64,000 nucleotides of DNA from Lactococcus nasutitermitis. GTDB taxonomy: Bacteria > Bacillota > Bacilli > Lactobacillales > Streptococcaceae. Of the stretch, positions 8,039-16,051 are shown piece by piece. The notes under the pieces are model-generated. The model worked only from the letters and a program-made list of their open reading frames with translations, did no database searches and was not told where the DNA came from. The first letter of the stretch is position 1. The number at the start of each line of letters is the position of its first letter. The stretch spans positions 1-64,000 of the forward strand of contig NZ_BOVQ01000003.1 of the NCBI RefSeq assembly GCF_018403765.1, in the 5' to 3' direction. Made by a program: the position numbers and the translations under genes.

Positions 8039-8297
8039 ATTTTTTCTTTTCCTCCTCAGGCGTATCTTTCTTTGGAGCATTCATTTTATTTTTTCTATGC
8101 TGTCTTTTGAATAATAACCAGCATCCAATCATGATAACCGCACATATACCAAGCATAATCAATTCATTAGGTATAACGTCCGTCTCTCCATAAGTAAGGG
8201 ATACAATTAGGGCATATATCGAATAACATGTCCCCAACAATCCAAAGCCACTAAACAACAAAAAATCAAGGGCTAATAAACTTTTATTGAATTTCAT
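8028..8297 (-). CDS. small two-helix membrane protein, element
   Basis: Eighty-nine residues with two hydrophobic segments (FLLFSGFGLLGTCYSIYALI and LIMLGICAVIMIGCWLL) and a lysine/glutamate-rich tail. Overlaps the next gene. It may be a membrane partner of the protein at 7394-8038; that is inference from the overlap alone. Confidence 0.65.
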   Translation of the reverse strand: MKFNKSLLALDFLLFSGFGLLGTCYSIYALIVSLTYGETDVIPNELIMLGICAVIMIGCWLLFKRQHRKNKMNAPKKDTPEEEKKKYGL

Positions 8298-8343
8298 AAT
8301 CTTTCTCCTTTGAACAAAAACTCACGCGCGTGACCAGTTAAAA

Positions 8344-8749
8344 TCATTTTTCCAATAAAACTAAATATTCATCAATCACAGCATCTAATTTTTGAAGGAT
8401 ATCATCTGCCGTTTTTAACTCTTGCCGGTGTTTCTTTAATTTCCACTCAATATTATTACGCACACGTAGGAGGTCAGGTTTAGCTCCTTGGATTTGTTCA
8501 ATGCCATTATCCCATTTTGCTTTCTGCCAATCTTCTAATTCTGACAAGTCTAGGGAATTGATAAGAGAAATTTGTTTATCAAATGAGTCTATCACTGCGG
8601 CATGCTTATCGAATTTCTCCTGCTGTTCTAATAAACCATCAATTTTCCTTTGTATTCCCATTTTCTTTTGGCAGACATCATCTTTATTCGCTTGAAGACT
8701 TTTAAGCATATCCTCAATATTTTTTGTACTCTTCTCTCGTGATTTCCAT
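8344..8749 (-). pseudogene. ~134-residue coiled-coil protein, one-base frameshift near its start
   Basis: AGGAGG lies 5 bases before the ATG at 8749, opening MEITREEYK. That frame hits TGA after an A6 run. Removing one A continues it as NIEDMLKSLQANKDD to the stop at 8344. The joined product is a highly charged helical protein of coiled-coil type with no recognised domain. The first in-frame ATG of the long part (8709) has only a badly spaced GAGG. It shows the same extra-A pattern as the methylase-like gene. Confidence 0.65.
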
Positions 8750-8869
8750 ACTCACCTCCTTTGATAGAAGATTAAATCTATCATTCCCTCATCACTCTTT
8801 TGCAAAAAAACCATAATAATATAATTCTCTGCTACCAGCAGAAGTCAAACAAAGCTTACAAATAGACTT

Positions 8870-9376
8870 TTAATCCCATTCTTCCAGCAATTCTTCTTGC
8901 CACTCTATATGTTCGAGACCTGACTGAATACCTGAAATGACAGATGTTTTAACAAATTTAAGTTGATTCTCATTAATTTCATCCATCTCATAAAGGAAAT
9001 TATAAAATCGCTTTAAAGATGCGCCATTTTGTTTAAGTGATGCGCGTGATGCCCACATTGCTTTTCTAGGAAAGAAATCGCCCAAAAAGTCACTTATCTC
9101 GTAAATAGCTTTATCAGGTGTATGCAAGCCATAATACAACGCTCCCTCGTTCAAAAAGAAATCAATATTTTCGTCATGCCTTCTAACAACTACATCACTT
9201 AGTCCTAATTTCTCTTTGAGGTATTGTTGAAACACTTCCAACACCAAATAATTATTTTCTTGGATTTCTTTACGATATTTTTCATACATCGGACTATCGA
9301 CATCCGCAGAAAGCTTCTTTTCCCATTTTGAAAAATCTTGCCAAGGTTTTGAAAGAGATACTTTTTCTTTAGTCAT
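8870..9376 (-). CDS. hypothetical protein, element
   Basis: The 168 residues start with AAAGGGG before the ATG at 9376. They are soluble, mixed charge and probably helical, with an acidic end (WQEELLEEWD). Sequences such as FYNFLYEMDEINENQLK suggest a cytosolic antitoxin or immunity-type protein, but I do not recognise the family. The upstream neighbour is separated by a gap of about 580 bases. Confidence 0.65.
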   Translation of the reverse strand: MTKEKVSLSKPWQDFSKWEKKLSADVDSPMYEKYRKEIQENNYLVLEVFQQYLKEKLGLSDVVVRRHDENIDFFLNEGALYYGLHTPDKAIYEISDFLGDFFPRKAMWASRASLKQNGASLKRFYNFLYEMDEINENQLKFVKTSVISGIQSGLEHIEWQEELLEEWD

Positions 9377-9560
9377 AATTCCCCTTTGTTAGGCGTTGCT
9401 CTTGCAACTTTTCCATTTAGCTTCATTTTACCACCATGCTTCAATATTTACAATATGTAATTTTACAGAAAATAAGAAAGTAACTATCAAAAATCTAATC
9501 AGTTATGTTGTATTTTGGCTATAGGGTACAGGCTATTTGAAACCAATTTATTTAACATAA

Positions 9561-9659
9561 CCATCAAAGTATCTTTTCCAGCATCACTTAGCATGGCTTT
9601 ATGGAATAATCGCTGTGTTACAAATTGCATTGCTCATCGTGCTCTGGCGCGGAAAATAA
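9561..9659 (+). pseudogene. C-terminal remnant of a membrane protein
   Basis: Thirty-two codons on the plus strand, open after a TAA at 9558, read KYLFQHHLAWLYGII followed by a hydrophobic helix and WRGK, then TAA. This looks like the last transmembrane helix of a permease whose front is gone. A hairpin terminator follows at 9695-9728. The remaining sequence between 9377 and 9952 shows no gene. Confidence 0.4.
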
Positions 9660-9694
9660 GAAGAAATGATAACCCAAGATTATTCTAAATGATG

Positions 9695-9728
9695 AGCGAG
9701 TGGTATGAAAATATCATTCGCTTTTTTA
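9695..9728 (+). terminator. terminator behind the membrane-protein remnant
   Basis: AGCGAGTGGTAT / ATATCATTCGCT pairs (with G-T pairs) around a GAAA loop, followed by a T run on the plus strand. A second hairpin, oriented for minus-strand transcription, lies next to it at about 9732-9760. Confidence 0.65.
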
Positions 9729-9908
9729 ATAAAAAAGACCTTTCATATTTTTGAAAAGTCTATATTCTTGGGTTCACATCAAAAAGAATGTCAATCTATG
9801 ATATTAGAGTTGAGCAAGCAACTCTTTTAAATAATCCGCAATATGCGCGTGTGAAAAAATATCTGTTTCTTTGACAAAAGTTTTCACAGTTCTCTTATAT
9901 TACAAAGT

Positions 9909-9938
9909 AAAAAGCGTAACTTTTTTAAGAATTACGCC
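9909..9938 (-). terminator. terminator of the C47-peptidase operon
   Basis: GGCGTAATTC.../GTTACGCTTTTT hairpin on the minus strand, 15 bases after the stop of the small membrane protein at 9953. Confidence 0.7.
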
Positions 9939-9952
9939 TTTATCTTACTTTA

Positions 9953-10201
9953 TCAGTACTCTTGATGTTTTCTTTTTATATACCTAACCATACGAATTAA
10001 ATCAGAAGTTGTCCCTCCTCCGACCAAAGCAATAGTAAGTAATCCTAACAGTGAAGAAGTTGAAAAATATAAATAAAATCCATAAAGAGTCCATAAATAG
10101 CCTACTATAAAAATAATACTATCACGATAAACTATCTTTTTATTATCGTATATTTTTAATCTTCTCTCTATCTTTTGTTTTCGCTTTTCTCTCAAATCCA
10201 T
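9953..10201 (-). CDS. small two-helix membrane protein, possible immunity partner of the C47-like protein
   Basis: Eighty-two residues from the ATG at 10201, with AGAGAG 9 bases upstream. An overlapping TTG start at 10234 would add 11 residues but has no ribosome binding site. It has a basic N-terminus (LREKRKQKIERRLK), then two hydrophobic helices and a basic tail. Its position directly after the 875-residue secreted peptidase protein is what one expects of an immunity or accessory protein; this is inference. Confidence 0.6.
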   Translation of the reverse strand: MDLREKRKQKIERRLKIYDNKKIVYRDSIIFIVGYLWTLYGFYLYFSTSSLLGLLTIALVGGGTTSDLIRMVRYIKRKHQEY

Positions 10202-10230
10202 GATATTATACTCTCTTATACTTTTTTCAC

Positions 10231-12858
10231 TCAACCTATAGCAGACTGATAAGCTCCTTCAATTTTATATGAATCATATAGGTATTTACCTAAACTGGCT
10301 AAGAATATTGCAATTGCTCCTGTTTTCAAATCTCCTGGCAACCCTAACATTCCTGTGATTATTTTTCCAACAAAAGTTCCTGCTAATTTATTAACAAATT
10401 CCAATGCTGCGACTCCTTCCGGAAAAAAAGCAGCAACAGCGACTACAACAGCCAACCCTACACCAGATACTAGAGCAGTAGTTCTTCCAGAGCCTAATGC
10501 ATTCACAGAGTCTCTAAAATTAAGACCTAATCCTAAGGTTATCATTTTAGTATTTTTATTTTTACGTACTCGCATTTTTTGATTATCTCCACTAATTGCA
10601 TAACCATATTTTGAACCAACAAAATAAGCTTGTCCAGTTGTTTCAGAGCCCATTTGACTTACCACTTGATTATTTATTTTTTTCCCTAAAGGATTAAAAA
10701 TTGTTGGACTGCTATATGTTGGTATTGCTGCAGGATTAACATTACTTCCGACTTTTTGATGTTCTACATCACTACTTACATTGACGGTAGCTCCAGCATC
10801 TGTTTTTCTCCAATTATGCCATGTCCGTGTCCATTCATACTCCACACCACCCATTAACATTGTATCAAAATTCGTAGAAATATAAAAGGTTTTTTCCCAC
10901 CATGGATTCCAAATTTCATAATAAGGAGTATGAACAGCTGTATTTCCATCGGCAGGTAAAACATACCCAACAATTGCAAGAGAATGTCCTGGATTTTCCA
11001 TTGTTCCTCGTTCAGCAGTTTCATTAATATCATACCCATCTAATTGAATAATTTTATCACTATCAATTTCTTTTTTTACCTCCTCAAAGCTAAGAGAATG
11101 ATTCTCTACATCAGCGGTAACTTGATATGTTTCCTGAAGATGTTTGAGACTTTCTCCAATATCTCCCCCTGTCATAGTTGTCAATTCATCATCAGGTACT
11201 CCTGGTTTATATGCTCGCATAATTTCTTTTGCTGTTGTTATTGGTTTACCTAGTTCTTTGGCTTTACCAATCGTATTAATCGCTGCTGCTGCAACATATT
11301 CTGAACACCAAGGCTCTTGTCCTTGAGTTTCACGAACTCCAAAATCTGGCGCTGTGTAATATGTAGCTACGGGAAGAGAAACCGAATTCGTCGAATTTGA
11401 ATTGGTTGGCTCAGAATTTGTAAATGGTGTTTCCGTAGGTGTTGGACTATCTTTTTGTCGAATATTATAAATGGTAGTTTCTGTATTATAATCCCAAGAA
11501 TAATAAGTTGAGCCCTCAAAACCATCTCTCCTAACAACATCATAATCAAAATTTCTCATTTTTTCATTTTGAGTGGTAATAGCAGTACTTAGGGAATAGT
11601 CAACAATATATTGAGGATTAATTTGTTCACCCTTTACATTTACCCAATCTACTGTATAGGCAATTGTATTGTCTGCAAATCCAACTCCAATTACCGCTTC
11701 ATTTTTTCTCGGATTATCTGCTTTAACAGCATCCAATACTGTTAAATAAAGCTTTCCTTCACTTCCTAAAGTTTTAGTGAATGATTTGGTCAACTTACCA
11801 TCTATCGTATCAAAGACAAAACCCAAAGAAGAATACCAATCTTCTATTTGTTTAGAAGAAATATCTTCATCTTCTGAAAGATTAGCAAAGTTATTCAAAT
11901 CTGCTACCGTTTTTTGGTGTTCAGAATCAAAATATAAATTAATTAATGCTACTGCATCCAGCTTAGTAGTGCTAACATCGGAAGAGTCACTCGTATCCGC
12001 CCCCCATAAATGCATAACATCTTGGTCAATAAAATCTGCTTCTACAATATTTGAACCTTCTTTGATTAAGGTAGTATTAAATATTCCTGATTTTCTATCT
12101 TCTCGAATTTGTTCCCTGTTTTCCCAAGAAGGGTCTTTTTTTAAATCAGTAATTGTTTTTACCCATTTAAATGAATTTGTTCTCTGTATTTCATCAGGAT
12201 TTTCTGATGTAGCAGAAAATTGGAAGGGCTCTGCTTCTGCTCCGTCTTGAATCGTTGCTTCTCCATAATTATAGGTCTTAATAAAAGATTCGTGCAAGTT
12301 TCCTGTCTCTGTGCCTGTTTCTACATCATCATGTGCATAAAGCATTCCAGCTGAAGTTTTATTCAGCCAATCCTCATCATTTTGTCCTTCCAGTACTGTT
12401 AACATTGGCTGAGAGTTGTCCAGATTCTTTTTGATTTCATCAGTGGTGAGAGACCGATTAATAACAGTTGCGGTATAACCTATTGATGCTAACCATTGAA
12501 CAACTTGTTCCGCTGTGACACTCTCTGTTTTTAATTGTTCCGCTGTATCTTTAGGATATAAATATTTAAGAACATCTGTTCCAGTATAAAAAACTCCCTC
12601 AGTCTCTATGTTATCCAGCTCTACCATCAATGCTGCTGTTTCCGCAAGTGATTGTGATGGTAAAATAAGAGAATTAACATCAATAAGAGTTGTTTCTGCT
12701 ATTTCTTTAATTTGTTTTATATCAACACTAATATTATCCTCTGAATAGGCTGTATTTGCATTTGAAAATGCGAGTGCTGGAGGTGCAAAAGCTGAAAACA
12801 ATAGAATACCAATACTGGTTGAAATTGCAAGTTTAGATTTTAATTTTTTTATTGTCAT
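10231..12858 (-). CDS. secreted 875-residue protein with staphopain-like (C47) peptidase domain, two degenerate copies and a hydrophobic tail
   Basis: Starts with a signal peptide (about residues 1-30, ending ALA). Residues ~500-690 match staphopains in motif order. RETQGQEPWCSEY gives the nucleophile Cys518, NPGHSLAIVGY gives His625 and YYEIWNPWW gives Asn651. Two earlier stretches (~67-180 and ~286-410) repeat the same outline (TVLEGQ.., TVLDAV.., VIGVGF..YTVDW) but lack the Cys and His, so they look like dead papain-like copies. The last ~110 residues form long hydrophobic helices (VSGVGLAVVVAVAAFF, AGTFVGKIITGMLGL). Such a tail is unusual for a protease and suggests membrane insertion. 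It sits in an operon with a small membrane protein on each side. Role unknown: protease, toxin or bacteriocin-like. Confidence 0.8.
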   Translation of the reverse strand: MTIKKLKSKLAISTSIGILLFSAFAPPALAFSNANTAYSEDNISVDIKQIKEIAETTLIDVNSLILPSQSLAETAALMVELDNIETEGVFYTGTDVLKYLYPKDTAEQLKTESVTAEQVVQWLASIGYTATVINRSLTTDEIKKNLDNSQPMLTVLEGQNDEDWLNKTSAGMLYAHDDVETGTETGNLHESFIKTYNYGEATIQDGAEAEPFQFSATSENPDEIQRTNSFKWVKTITDLKKDPSWENREQIREDRKSGIFNTTLIKEGSNIVEADFIDQDVMHLWGADTSDSSDVSTTKLDAVALINLYFDSEHQKTVADLNNFANLSEDEDISSKQIEDWYSSLGFVFDTIDGKLTKSFTKTLGSEGKLYLTVLDAVKADNPRKNEAVIGVGFADNTIAYTVDWVNVKGEQINPQYIVDYSLSTAITTQNEKMRNFDYDVVRRDGFEGSTYYSWDYNTETTIYNIRQKDSPTPTETPFTNSEPTNSNSTNSVSLPVATYYTAPDFGVRETQGQEPWCSEYVAAAAINTIGKAKELGKPITTAKEIMRAYKPGVPDDELTTMTGGDIGESLKHLQETYQVTADVENHSLSFEEVKKEIDSDKIIQLDGYDINETAERGTMENPGHSLAIVGYVLPADGNTAVHTPYYEIWNPWWEKTFYISTNFDTMLMGGVEYEWTRTWHNWRKTDAGATVNVSSDVEHQKVGSNVNPAAIPTYSSPTIFNPLGKKINNQVVSQMGSETTGQAYFVGSKYGYAISGDNQKMRVRKNKNTKMITLGLGLNFRDSVNALGSGRTTALVSGVGLAVVVAVAAFFPEGVAALEFVNKLAGTFVGKIITGMLGLPGDLKTGAIAIFLASLGKYLYDSYKIEGAYQSAIG

Positions 12859-12871
12859 AAATTACCTCTTG

Positions 12872-13321
12872 TTATCTATTTTTAATGATTGTATATACTC
12901 TCCCTTGATACTTCATCTGACTAATTGAGAATTTTGTATCTTTAGAATTTCTTTCAAGTTCAATTAAGTCTGTTTCCGTTATTTCTTTTGGAACAAATTC
13001 TCCTCCCTCATTTTTTAATAAAACATAAAAGTTCTCGTTCTTGAGTAGTTCTTTATTATACTTATCAATATTGCTTTTCTTTATTTTTAAATTTGATTCT
13101 AACTTGACTGTTGTTTTTACTGCTTTATCTTTTTTTATTTCTTGTTGGGTTGTCTCCTTTGCTTTGAAAGCCTCCTTAGTTTTTTTTAATTTTACTTCAC
13201 TCAACCGTGTCTGATTAATTTTGGGGACTTTTATTTCACCTCCTTTAATAGTTAGTGCAATGATGCTTATAATAATTACACCGACTATCATAAAACTTCC
13301 CTTTTTCTTCCACTTTCTCAC
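12872..13321 (-). CDS. membrane-anchored lysine-rich protein upstream of the C47-like gene
   Basis: The 149 residues begin at a GTG (13321) with AAAGGAG upstream. One N-terminal helix (FMIVGVIIISIIALTI) is followed by a lysine-rich extracytoplasmic part with a short globular end (FVPKEITETDLIEL). No family recognised. It precedes the 875-residue protein by 13 bases, so the two are co-transcribed; it could be a chaperone or an export helper. Confidence 0.65.
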   Translation of the reverse strand: MRKWKKKGSFMIVGVIIISIIALTIKGGEIKVPKINQTRLSEVKLKKTKEAFKAKETTQQEIKKDKAVKTTVKLESNLKIKKSNIDKYNKELLKNENFYVLLKNEGGEFVPKEITETDLIELERNSKDTKFSISQMKYQGRVYTIIKNR

Positions 13322-13447
13322 TTTTTTCTCCTTTCTTTTTAAGTTTGTTTTAATTTTAATTTAATTTTATATAATCGCCTAATAATATACTAAGAAAATC
13401 ATAGGTTGCAATTTTAATTAGTTATTCTAAAAAGTTAATAAAGAGAT

Positions 13448-13475
13448 AAAAAAACCTATTTCACAAAAATAGGTT
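13448..13475 (-). terminator. hairpin at the end of the 126-residue gene
   Basis: AACCTATTT / AAATAGGTT followed by a T run on the minus strand. The stop codon at 13461 lies inside the hairpin, so the terminator and gene end overlap. Confidence 0.7.
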
Positions 13476-13841
13476 AAACAAAGATATGTTAATGTTTTGA
13501 AGTAAAAATACTCCCACTACAAACCATCTAAATTGTTTTAAAAGTTTTTTATGTTTTTGCCAATAATGACGTGAAAGCTCTGCTTCCTTTCCATCTTCCT
13601 TAAATTGAATTACAAACGCACTGTATCTTTTATATATTTTCTTAATATATAAAGGGTTAGATAAGGTAGAAATACTCGTTCTTATCAATTCTTCATGACA
13701 TTCTTCAAACCTTTTTAGACTTTCACGTATTTTAAATTGTTTAGTTTCCGTATATACCTCCAAATAATGAGGGTGTTGCTTATCACTTTCGACAAACAAA
13801 ATTTTTTCGCCTACAATCTTTTCTTTATAAAGACAACCCAT
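13461..13841 (-). CDS. hypothetical protein with C-terminal membrane helix
   Basis: The 126 residues start with TAGGAG 7 bases before the ATG. There is a soluble N-terminal two thirds (strand-rich start, YLEVYTETKQFKI) and a single C-terminal hydrophobic segment (FRWFVVGVFLL). It is a separate unit from the 13321-9953 operon because a terminator follows it. Function unknown. Confidence 0.6.
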   Translation of the reverse strand: MGCLYKEKIVGEKILFVESDKQHPHYLEVYTETKQFKIRESLKRFEECHEELIRTSISTLSNPLYIKKIYKRYSAFVIQFKEDGKEAELSRHYWQKHKKLLKQFRWFVVGVFLLQNINISLFNLFL

Positions 13842-13968
13842 ATTTTCTCCTAAAATAGTTTTCCATAATCTATAGTATAGTGTATTAAAGAATATTCACA
13901 TTTAGAAATTTACAATGACGATATTTAATTAATCAACATATCAAAATAGTGTATATTATTCAATATCT

Positions 13969-15003
13969 CACTCTCACTCTAAAACTGCCATTTCGCACAG
14001 AAAAAGCCACTCCTCAACTATTAGCTGTACACTTTTAAAACTATCTTTAAGGTTTGATATAACTGACACAAGAAAGATTCCAAAGTGAAAGTTAATCCTA
14101 TCCATTTTTTAACCATTTTTCACTCTTAACAACCTTATAAATCGCTCAACCATGCGAAAAGATAAATATACATTTTATTGATAGTAAGATTGATTAACTT
14201 TTCACAAGTATTCACTCTTATTGCGGGGGAAAATCGCTTAACAGAGGCAAGTGCAAATAAGAGTGACTCTTAATGATAGGATAAATGGCTTAACTCTGGG
14301 AATTATGTGCTTGTTCTAGGACTTTTCACTCTTATCAGTACAAGAAATGCTTTAACAGAGCGAAAGTTAAAATAAGATTACTCTTAATACTGACAGAAAT
14401 CGCATAACAAAGCCATTCATCATTTTGAAAATTTGTACAAAATATCTCTTCTTTTTATCCTAAAAGCACATAAATTTCATTTTATAGCCCTCCTGATAAT
14501 TCTCACTCTTAAAAGATGTCACAATCGCTCAACAGAGCGAAAGCAAAATAAGAGTGACTCTTAACGATAGGAGAAATAGCTCAATACAGCATTTTCTACA
14601 CTTCTTTCATGACTTTTCACTCTTATCAGGATAAGAAATGGCTTAGTACAGCCAAAAGTAAAATAAGAATACTCTTAACGCTATTACAAATCGCACAACA
14701 AAGCCTTTTCTTATTTTCAAAATTTGCTTAAATCATCTCGTATTTTATTCAAAAAGCTCAAAAGTTCCAATCCCCAAAATAAGCAAGTATTTTCACTCTT
14801 AAAGGCGGTATAAATCGCTCAACAAAGCGACGTCCAAAATAAGAATACTCTTAAAGATAAGAAAAAAGGCTCAACAGAGCCATTTGTCATTTAAGATAAA
14901 TAAAAAAGAATGAGTACATAAATATGCAAAAATATGATTTTATGCACTTTTAGAACTCATTCTATTTTCTACTCTTAGCACCACTTAAAATCGCTTAACT
15001 CTG
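13969..15003. repeat. array of 12 iteron-like repeats with covarying hairpins
   Basis: Twelve copies of ACTCTTA-N9-12-AAATSGCTYAAC start at 14122, 14214, 14266, 14328, 14380, 14505, 14557, 14619, 14671, 14795, 14847 and 14971. A weak thirteenth is near 13975. Copies come in pairs joined by TAAGAGTGACTCTTA (a palindrome), and pairs recur with a ~290-bp period (14214/14505/14795 and 14328/14619). After the GCTYAAC part, arms such as TCGCTC-AACA-GAGCGA and GGCTC-AACA-GAGCC keep pairing although the bases differ. No convincing gene lies here. The last copy abuts the stop of the ribbon-helix-helix gene. Candidate roles are centromere, origin, transfer site or structured RNA. Confidence 0.85.
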
Positions 15004-15006
15004 GGA

Positions 15007-15357
15007 TTATTTGGCTAATCCTGCAAAAGGATTTGTGATATTATTCTCAATATTAACAACCTCTTCTTCGTGCTTTTCAGTCATTTTTGAGGTTGAAATA
15101 GCACTTTTTTTCTTGGTTTTTGTCTGATTTTCAGCCTTCTCTGAGGGCTTCATTTCTTGATTTTGTAACTTATTCTCTGTGTTTGGAGTAAAAATAGCAC
15201 TATTCCAACCTAGAGTAAGAGGACTTTCCCCTGTATTTACGGTTTTATTGGCAATCAACTCTAAAAACGTTTGAATTGTCATGCCCTCTTTGGTTAAAAT
15301 TGAAGAAAAAGAGTCCATGACTTCTTCTTCAAGTGAAATTGTAAGGCGTTTACGCAT
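15007..15357 (-). CDS. ribbon-helix-helix DNA-binding protein
   Basis: The 116 residues begin MRKRLTISLEEEVMDSF, the strand-helix pattern of ribbon-helix-helix (Arc/CopG/ParG) proteins. A TIQTFLELIAN helix follows, then a long charged, Ser/Thr/Lys-rich tail. The family binds operators as dimers and serves as plasmid copy or partition regulators, antitoxins or transfer accessory proteins. It lies between a 1-kb repeat array (3' side) and a cluster of ACAAATTGT sites that covers its own promoter (5' side). Autoregulation is therefore very likely, and binding to the array is possible. No ParA-like partner is nearby. Confidence 0.75.
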   Translation of the reverse strand: MRKRLTISLEEEVMDSFSSILTKEGMTIQTFLELIANKTVNTGESPLTLGWNSAIFTPNTENKLQNQEMKPSEKAENQTKTKKKSAISTSKMTEKHEEEVVNIENNITNPFAGLAK

Positions 15358-15378
15358 CCTATTCTCCTATTCGTTGAT

Positions 15379-15511
15379 ACAATTTGTCGAAGTCTGCTAC
15401 ATTTTGTATCGTTTTAAGACAAATTGCAACAGCTCACAACATCTATTATAGCACAAATTGTAGTAATTTGTCACAATTTGTTTTAATATATCTCAAATTA
15501 ACACAAATTGA
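15379..15511 (-). promoter_or_regulatory. promoter of the RHH gene inside a cluster of ACAAATTGT sites
   Basis: Seven copies of ACAAATTGT or a one-base variant, in either orientation, lie at 15379, 15399, 15419, 15453, 15463, 15473 and 15503. On the minus strand an extended -10 TGCTATAAT (15453-15445) lies between two of them, and a TGACAA at 15473-15468 sits at -35 spacing. The sites therefore cover the promoter, as expected for an autorepressor operator. Confidence 0.7.
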
Positions 15512-15547
15512 GACAGGGATAAAGAAATTTATTCAATCAAGAACACA

Positions 15548-15573
15548 AAAAAATATCCATTTAGGATATTTGG
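15548..15573 (-). terminator. terminator of the sortase operon
   Basis: AATATCCTAAATGGATATT hairpin followed by a T run on the minus strand, just after the stop at 15576. Confidence 0.78.
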
Positions 15574-15575
15574 AT

Positions 15576-16037
15576 TTAGCGGTGGGTCACTGTTACTTGG
15601 TAACCTTTTGCTTCATACTCTTTTGTTAATTGATTGATTTCTGCATCCTCTTTTGCTTTATTTTCATCTTCTGATTGAGTGGTTGAGACTTGTTGTACTG
15701 GTACTTTAGATTGTGTTGTTTGTTCCTGCATGTGAGCAGAACGCTGTGCACTAGAAACAGATGGAGCGCTCACTTGTTTGGGAGAATGAGAAACGCTTGC
15801 TATCGGCTTCTCCTTAGCTTTAGGAGCTTTGGAATTACTTTTGATTTTATCAGGTAAAGTATGCTGTGAGGTAGAGGGAGCTGAAACATCTTTCTTGACA
15901 CCTTGCGGATAGAAATAGTGAAAAGTAGCTACTCCACTTCCGCCAATAATCACTACCAACATGACTAGAATACCAGTCAACATCTTAGATTTTTTCTTGC
16001 TTTTCTTTTTTGAAGTCTCTGTTCTACGTTCCTGCAT
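15576..16037 (-). CDS. membrane-anchored Ser/Thr/Lys-rich protein downstream of sortase
   Basis: The 153 residues run from the ATG at 16037, with AAAGGA 9-10 bases upstream. A basic N-terminus (KKKSKKKSK) and one hydrophobic helix (LTGILVMLVVIIGGSGVA) precede a low-complexity extracytoplasmic part rich in Ser, Gln and Lys. There is no LPXTG motif, so it is anchored by the N-terminal helix. Its layout resembles the 312-residue protein at 27682-28620. It is in the same operon as the sortase, so a surface role is likely, but the function is unknown. Confidence 0.65.
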   Translation of the reverse strand: MQERRTETSKKKSKKKSKMLTGILVMLVVIIGGSGVATFHYFYPQGVKKDVSAPSTSQHTLPDKIKSNSKAPKAKEKPIASVSHSPKQVSAPSVSSAQRSAHMQEQTTQSKVPVQQVSTTQSEDENKAKEDAEINQLTKEYEAKGYQVTVTHR

Positions 16038-16051
16038 AATACTATTCCTTT

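Noticed and set aside
13969-15003. CRISPR array
   Set aside because: Repeat units differ in sequence and spacing, spacers also repeat at ~290 bp, and no cas gene is nearby.
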